64,000 nucleotides of DNA from Cenococcum geophilum 1.58 (lineage: Eukaryota > Ascomycota > Dothideomycetes > Gloniales > Gloniaceae), in NCBI GenBank assembly GCA_001692895.1, contig KV748240.1, positions 565,239 to 629,238 on the forward strand. Direction: 5' to 3'. Below the pieces are notes generated by a model. The model worked only from the letters and a program-made list of their open reading frames with translations, did no database searches and was not told the origin of the DNA. This document shows, piece after piece, positions 58,632-64,000 of the stretch (position 1 is the first letter of the stretch; every line of letters begins with the position of its first letter). The position numbers and the translations under genes were made by a program.

Positions 58632-59272
58632 CCCTAGGATATATAGGGCATCTAGGAGTAAACTCCTCCTAGAAGCTTAGAAATCCTAAAATACTTACTA
58701 TACCGCCCTCCTTATATAACTAATTTTCCTAGGATTATATATCTCCTAAAGCTAGCTCTCCTAGGAGCTCTAAACCTAGATTTTTAGATGCTAAGTATAT
58801 ACACGGATACTATATCTTAGCGTTAGTTCGGCCTACTAGATTACCGGAATATCTACTTACCCCGCTCTCTAAGAATCCCTAAGGAGAATATTCCTAGGAC
58901 CTAGAGTATCCTAGGAGCTTAATTCTAAGCTTCTATACTATAGCCCCGCAGCTAAAATAGCTAGCTACCATAAGCTATAATAGTTGGCCACTAGTATAAA
59001 TAGTTTCCTAGGATGCGGCTAGAGAAATATACTACTAGCGGAAAGTATATAGCTAGAGAGTGGCTAGAGAAAGTGATTAATTTTATATGTAATTCTCTAG
59101 CTATAGATACCTAGTTATAGGCTTAGTAGATTATAGATTTTAATAAGAACTGTTTAATTAGGGATTACTTTAAAGCGGACTACTGCTAAGCAGACTGCTA
59201 TTAAGCAGAGTGCTCTTAATTAGACTGCTGCTAAGCAGACTGCCCTAATTTATAGTACTATAACTAGAGTAT
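58632..59272. repeat. Right half of TCCTAGGA motif cluster, then unassigned sequence
   Basis: 58632-58945 holds repeated CTCCTAGGA, CCTAGGAGC, CTAGAAGC and CCTAAGGAG words continuing the cluster left of B2. 58946-59272 is AT-rich and carries four copies of GCAGACTGCT/GCAGAGTGCT words, each nearly self-complementary with its neighbour (CTGCTAAGCAGA). No gene is seen. Confidence 0.5.
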
Positions 59273-59760
59273 TGTCACGGGACGGAGGTAGTAGCTACAA
59301 AGCGTATATATTCGAGGAGTCTACAAGACGTTGCGCGATCGATCGTAAGGGTCGAGGGCGTAAGGAGGTGATATACCTACGCGTAGCTGACATAAGCTGT
59401 ACATAAGGTATACGTAAGAGCACGGGGCTCTCCTATAGAGGCCCCTACGGTAGGGTTCCGTAATACTACCCCCCCTCCTATAGAGGCGGAGCTCCGGTAA
59501 CGCTGTGGTTACTATATATATATAAAAGGGACACTTAAGGTATAGAAAAGAAGAAAAAGGGGGGTATCGCTAAAGGCTGAAACAACGTTATATAATAGGG
59601 CTTGGCATCTAAAAATCTAACCAATTAGATAACTTTAACCGCCAGTTAAAGTTCCTGGATATCTTAACGATATTCCGGTCACGTAATCGCACTTTACCGC
59701 AATCTAACGGCAATCTAATAGCAATTTGCCCTTACGTGGTAATATATAACGGTTTAACTC
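59273..59760 (-). repeat. Probable 3' LTR and 3' noncoding end of element E
   Basis: Starts TGTCACGGGACGGAGG, a common form of fungal gypsy LTR end, and is much less RIP-altered than its surroundings (TGCGCGATCGATCG, GAGCACGGGGCTCTCC). It contains repeated CTCCTATAGAGGC and a TATATATAAAAGGGAC box. Its inner part shares a core with 2985-3060. The inner boundary is not visible, because the partner LTR lies outside the window; a separate solo LTR is an alternative reading. Confidence 0.5.
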
Positions 59761-59799
59761 TATAAGGGCTCCTATAGAGAATTAGGTATAAAGTCTCTA

Positions 59800-62700
59800 C
59801 TTAAGCCCGGTTTCTATAGGTTCGCGTAGTAAAAGTCACTAATTAAATCCTTTGCATTTTCGAAGTCTTCCTATAGTTGCCATTCTAGCTAATCTATGTC
59901 GAATCCTGTATATATAGCTCTGTAGTAGAGCCGTCGTCCTCTACCTTTACCAAAGTATTTAGAGTTAATAATTCGTTTAACGGTCTACTCCTTGTAGTTC
60001 TCGTCTTTGTTCTTATCTCGGATTAGTACTAGTAGGGGTTTAGGCTATATCTGCCCTGGTAAGGGGTTAGGCTAATAAAAGTATAATAGCTATAGGTGAA
60101 ATACGGGCTATATCCCACGGGTAGTTAGGGTAGGTAGGGGTTCTAGCTTATATATGGCTCCCCTATTAATAACTCATTTAATTAAATAAGGGCCGAGGTT
60201 CTTATAATCGAGTGACTTTATAGGCCTCTGCGTAGAGATATTATGTATATTTAGCCATACCCAGTCACTAACACGCATCTCTAGTAGTGGCGTTCTATAA
60301 CGGTCGGCGAAGTAGGCCTACTTTGCTTAAGCCTAGGCTATTTCTCCCTTGCAGTAGTTAAGTAGATTTTTATATAGTCTGCATGCTGGTCGGCAAGTAA
60401 TATCTTAAGGCGTTTTCTATATGGTAGTTTCTTATCAATAGGTTCTAGTAGCTCTATGCTAGATTGGGGGTAATAACCCTTATTCGCGAAGAACGGGGTA
60501 AGTCCTATAGTGGTTAAGACGTAATTATTTACTACAAATTTATCTAGTAGGAGGTGATCTACCTAGTTATCTTAACTATAGGCGACTACCTATTATAGGT
60601 ACGCTTTTATGCTAGCATTAGCGTTTTCTGGTTGCCTAGTAGTTTTATAGTAAAAGAATATAAATATCTTAACGGAGATGCTAAGGCGTTAGCAGATTCG
60701 TCTCTATACATTAGAGTTAAATTATATGCCTTAGTCGGACGTAATTAAGTTAAGTAACCTATGTAGTCGGTAGACTTTATAAAGAAAGGCGTTAGTAATA
60801 TCGCTAACGGCTACACCTTTGGTTGGGACGTAGTGGCGCTCTTTTATAAGTCGGCATATTATTATAAGGATGTTCTTATAGGTACGGCTATATTATTTAT
60901 AGGGTAGTAAGTTAATAACGAAATCTATAGCGATATCTGCCTATTATTATATAGGTACTAGTAGAGGGTATAGTAGTCCTTAGTACTTTATATTAAAGGC
61001 CTTAGTGCGCTTATAACCGTAGCAGGCGCCTATAAAGCGTTTAACTAAGTCTATTATTTTTAGCCAGAAGTAGTATCGGCTAAGAAGCTTATAGGTTCCT
61101 TCTTTACCTAGGTGGCCGCTTAATCGGAGGTTATAGGCCATTTAGATTAGTTACTGTTATAGATTTTCTAAGTTAGGGATAAATAGGCGGCCTCTATAAT
61201 AGAGCCTGTTCTCTTTTACTTCTAAGGCTGCTATATTAATTTGGCCTAAGCTTTANAGGTTANTAGGNAGNNTANNGGCGCTAGCGGTCTTTNCGGNAAT
61301 AAGTTAATNTAGTAATAGGTNANNAGAGGCGTTATATGCNNTAGTAATAAGCTTATTAATTTTGGGAGGTAACTCTAGTTCTATAGTATAAAGCTAGGGT
61401 ATAGTTAGCTCTATTATAGGTAGTATNCCTANGGCNAAATTTNNTNCTTNTAGAATNNTNTNTTATTNGAACTNATTATANGGGTTATCTTTANACTAAG
61501 GAAGGTCTTGCGAGCGGCGTATTAGGCTATTAGGTTTAGTACCTTATACTTCTAGTCTATATATAATTTTAAAGTTAAAACTAAAGAGGAACTTATTCTA
61601 ATATTCTTAGCGTTAGTTTAGCTACTTTATGGTTATAAAGTACTTAAGGTTGCAATGGTCCGTAAGGACTTTAGTTAGCTAGTTAAGCTCTACTAAAGAG
61701 AGTTCTAGTTGGAATTCTTTAAACGCTTATATAATTATAAGGAGTTCTTTATTATAGATCTTATAGTTACACTCTTATAGTATAAGCTTAAATAAGTAGA
61801 ATGCGACTGGGTAAAGGAGACCGTTATCACCTATTTAGGAAAGGACGCCTATATTAATATAGTCTAAGGAGTTGGTTTTAAGGTAGAGTTATTATCCTAG
61901 TGTAAAGTAAGCTAGGATAGGTGCTTTAGTAAAGGCATTTTTAAGGTCTTAGAACGCCTTCTCGTATTTAGGCGTCTAGGTAAAGCGTAGGTGCGTTTTT
62001 CTTCCTTTTATAGAAAGGCCCTTTATTTATATTATTGCTGTAAGTAATACTACTACACCTAAGAAGTTGTATATAAATTTCTAATAGAAGTTGGCGAAAC
62101 CAAGGAAGGCTTATACGTCTTTAATATAGTTAGGGGCTTACTATTTAGTAATTATATATACCTTCTCGGGGTCTATACGGACACTCTTAGTAGTAATAAT
62201 TAGTTTAAGGTATTTTACTTCTGTAACTAAGAATTCGTATTTCTTTAAATTAATATAAAGTCCTATATCCCTAAGGCGCTATAGGACCTTTTAAATATAT
62301 TCGGTATGCTTAGAGGGGTTAGTACTATAAATAAGTATATTGTCTAGGTACGCAGAGCAGAAGTCGTTAAGGTAGTCCTATAAGGCGTTATTAATATAGC
62401 TTTAAAAGGTGCCTAGGCCGTTATATACGCCGAAGGGCATAATAGTATATTTAAATTGGCTAAAGCGCAATACGAATGCGGTTTTTTATTCGTTACCTTC
62501 CTATATTTAGAGATAGTTAAAGGCGGTAATAATATTAAGCTTAGTATAGATTTTAGCTTAACTAAGCCGCTTAAGGGTCTTATGTATAAGCGGTACTAGG
62601 TATTAATTTTTAATCGTAATAGCGTTAAGTCCTCTGTAGTTAATATAAAATTAAATACCTTCTTCTAGCTTCTTAGTAAGAAGGATAGGGGCGGCTATTT

Positions 62701-64000
62701 ATAATATGCTGGGACAAATTAATCCTTTATTAAGGTGCTTGTTAATATACTTTTTTATAACTAAAAGTTTATCTTTTAATATTAGGTAGGGTCTCTTATA
62801 AGGTAGCATTTTTCCTTATTTAATATTAATAGTATAGTTATTAGGTTAATGTGGGGGGAGTATATCTACGCCCTTTTGTGAGTATATATCGGTAAAGTTA
62901 TAGTACCTCTTAAGGAGGAGCTTATAGAGTTCTTTATTAGTAAGTCCTTTTTTAAGCTTTATAAACTTCTTAAAGTCTAAAGGTAAAAGTCCGTAGAGTT
63001 CTATAGGGGCGTCGTCTTCTAAAAGATTAACTATGTCTATCCTATTACTATAGAGGATATAGTTTTATTCTTTATTAAGCTTATATAGTTATAATTAGGA
63101 AGCTATAGTAACGGTCTAGCCTTTTTTATATACTATACGGTAAAAGGCCGGGGCACTTATATAGTGGTAGTTGGTTATAGGTAGGGTAATAAGGGGTTCC
63201 TTAGGTTAATATCCTAGGGAGTAAATAAAGGCGGCTAGGCTATGCCCTAGGCAAGTCTCTCTATAATATTTAGAGTTAAAGGTTACTTTTCTCTTCTTCT
63301 AGTTAATAGCGGGGTTGTGTTATTTAAGCTAGTTTATTCTAAGGATAATAGGGTAGTTAGTAAGTAGTATAATATAGGCCTAGAGTTCTTCCTAGTGCCC
63401 ATTTATATCTAAGTGGAGTTATACTATATAGGTAATCTTCTATGCGGTATAANTACNGTTAGTAAGTTATAGGGCGCGGGCTTTAGTAAGGGGTAAGGTA
63501 GGTAGGTTATAAGTGCGTATAAATTAGGTATCTATAAATTTATTAGTAGCTCTGCAATTAATTATAAAACGGCTTTTATATTATTTTTTAGCAGTAGTTC
63601 CTATTATAGGTAAAACTATCTATTTCCGTCTATTTATCTTTATAAAGTTATCTATTAAGTAAGCCAATATATAGATCCCTCTATTATTAGGGCGTTCTAA
63701 CTTATAACTTAGGGCTAGGACTTAGCGTTTTCCGCTTCCGTATCTAACTCTACCGCTATTACTACGTTTTTGTCTTATACGGTAGTAGCGCGTAGTAACG
63801 TATTTAGTATTTAGGGTATTAGGTTAGGTATTAGGCGGCGGCTACTAAACCTAGCTATTAGGTAGTTTAGGTTATCGTAATAATAGCCTTTTTAACAGCA
63901 TCTATAGCAGCGTTCTAGTTTCTAGAGTAGCTCGCGCTCTCTATTTAGGAGTTTTTATAGGAAGGTTAGTATAAAGAAATTAATATTAGTTCCGGTAGTA
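59800..64000 (-). pseudogene. Element E: Ty3/gypsy chromovirus gag-pol, minus strand, 5' end outside window
   Basis: Descending: a gag zinc knuckle at about 63935-63885 reads RCYRCC, stop, KGYYYDN, with the CCHC His and last Cys lost. The protease/RT region is 63598-61953, with the RT box at 62350-62339 as YLDN (Asp to Asn). RNase H near 61750-61500 includes KVLTDHCNLKYFITIKQLN. The integrase zinc region near 61140-61020 reads AYNLRLSGHLGKEGTYKLLS and FIGACYGYKRT, where His and Cys of the HHCC finger have become Tyr. A chromodomain-like tail at 59990-59850 reads VKRIINSKYFGKGRGRRL and DFENAKDLI. Many Ns occur at 61256-61494 and 63453-63457. A 1.65-kb part is duplicated at 4243-5889. Inactive. 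Confidence 0.83.
61256..61494. other. Cluster of isolated ambiguous bases
   Basis: Single Ns are scattered at many positions here, and also at 19281-19311, 44311-44356, 50184-50245 and 63453-63457. They are point ambiguities, not gaps, and all lie in repeats, consistent with reads from near-identical copies being merged. Confidence 0.8.

Noticed and set aside
1..64000. Telomere repeats (TTAGGG arrays), tRNA or rRNA genes
   Set aside because: I looked for telomere-like tandem words and tRNA-like cloverleaf boxes and found only isolated chance matches.

Overview
The window looks like an AT-rich, gene-poor block of a filamentous ascomycete (Pezizomycotina-type) genome built almost wholly of dead transposable elements. 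TA is everywhere, while CA and TG are scarce across most of it. Recognisable retroelement proteins carry stops exactly where Trp (TGG to TAG) or Gln (CAA/CAG to TAA/TAG) is expected, and catalytic Asp is often Asn. Paired LTRs differ only by C/T and G/A transitions wherever I compared them. This is the signature of repeat-induced point mutation (RIP). I found no intact gene, tRNA, rRNA or CRISPR array. All family names rest on my own reading of conserved motifs; nothing was searched.

Layout. 1-2895: plus-strand Ty3/gypsy pol with chromodomain (element A), followed by a fold-back made of two inverted LTR arms around a gag fragment (3190-4241). 4243-5889: minus-strand gypsy pol fragment, duplicated at 61953-63598. 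5890-10670 plus 14709-15340: minus-strand chromovirus C, interrupted by Ty1/copia copy B1 (10671-14708, TSD TATAT). B1 itself carries a young, unmutated solo LTR (10797-11053, TSD ATATA). 15860-19790: a RIP-decayed DUF3435 tyrosine-recombinase gene (the Starship 'captain' superfamily), with its C-terminal finger region separated by a 1.4 kb un-RIPed block of minisatellites. 19800-35985: unassigned decayed coding remnants, tandem repeats, two terminal-inverted-repeat elements (24618-24966 and 31531-32232) and a 12-bp minisatellite field (25220-26500).

35986-41602: full-length Ty1/copia element D (TSD AAAGT), inserted in an unassigned plus-strand reading frame that resumes at 41603. 43727-58631: Ty1/copia copy B2 (TSD CCCTA), split by chromovirus F (45226-54113, TSD ACTAC). 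F has an antisense coding remnant between pol and its 3' LTR. 59273-64000: minus-strand chromovirus E, running off the window end.

The nested insertions give a relative order: unassigned sequences, C and B2 are older; D, B1 and F are younger; the solo LTR is the youngest, since it escaped RIP.
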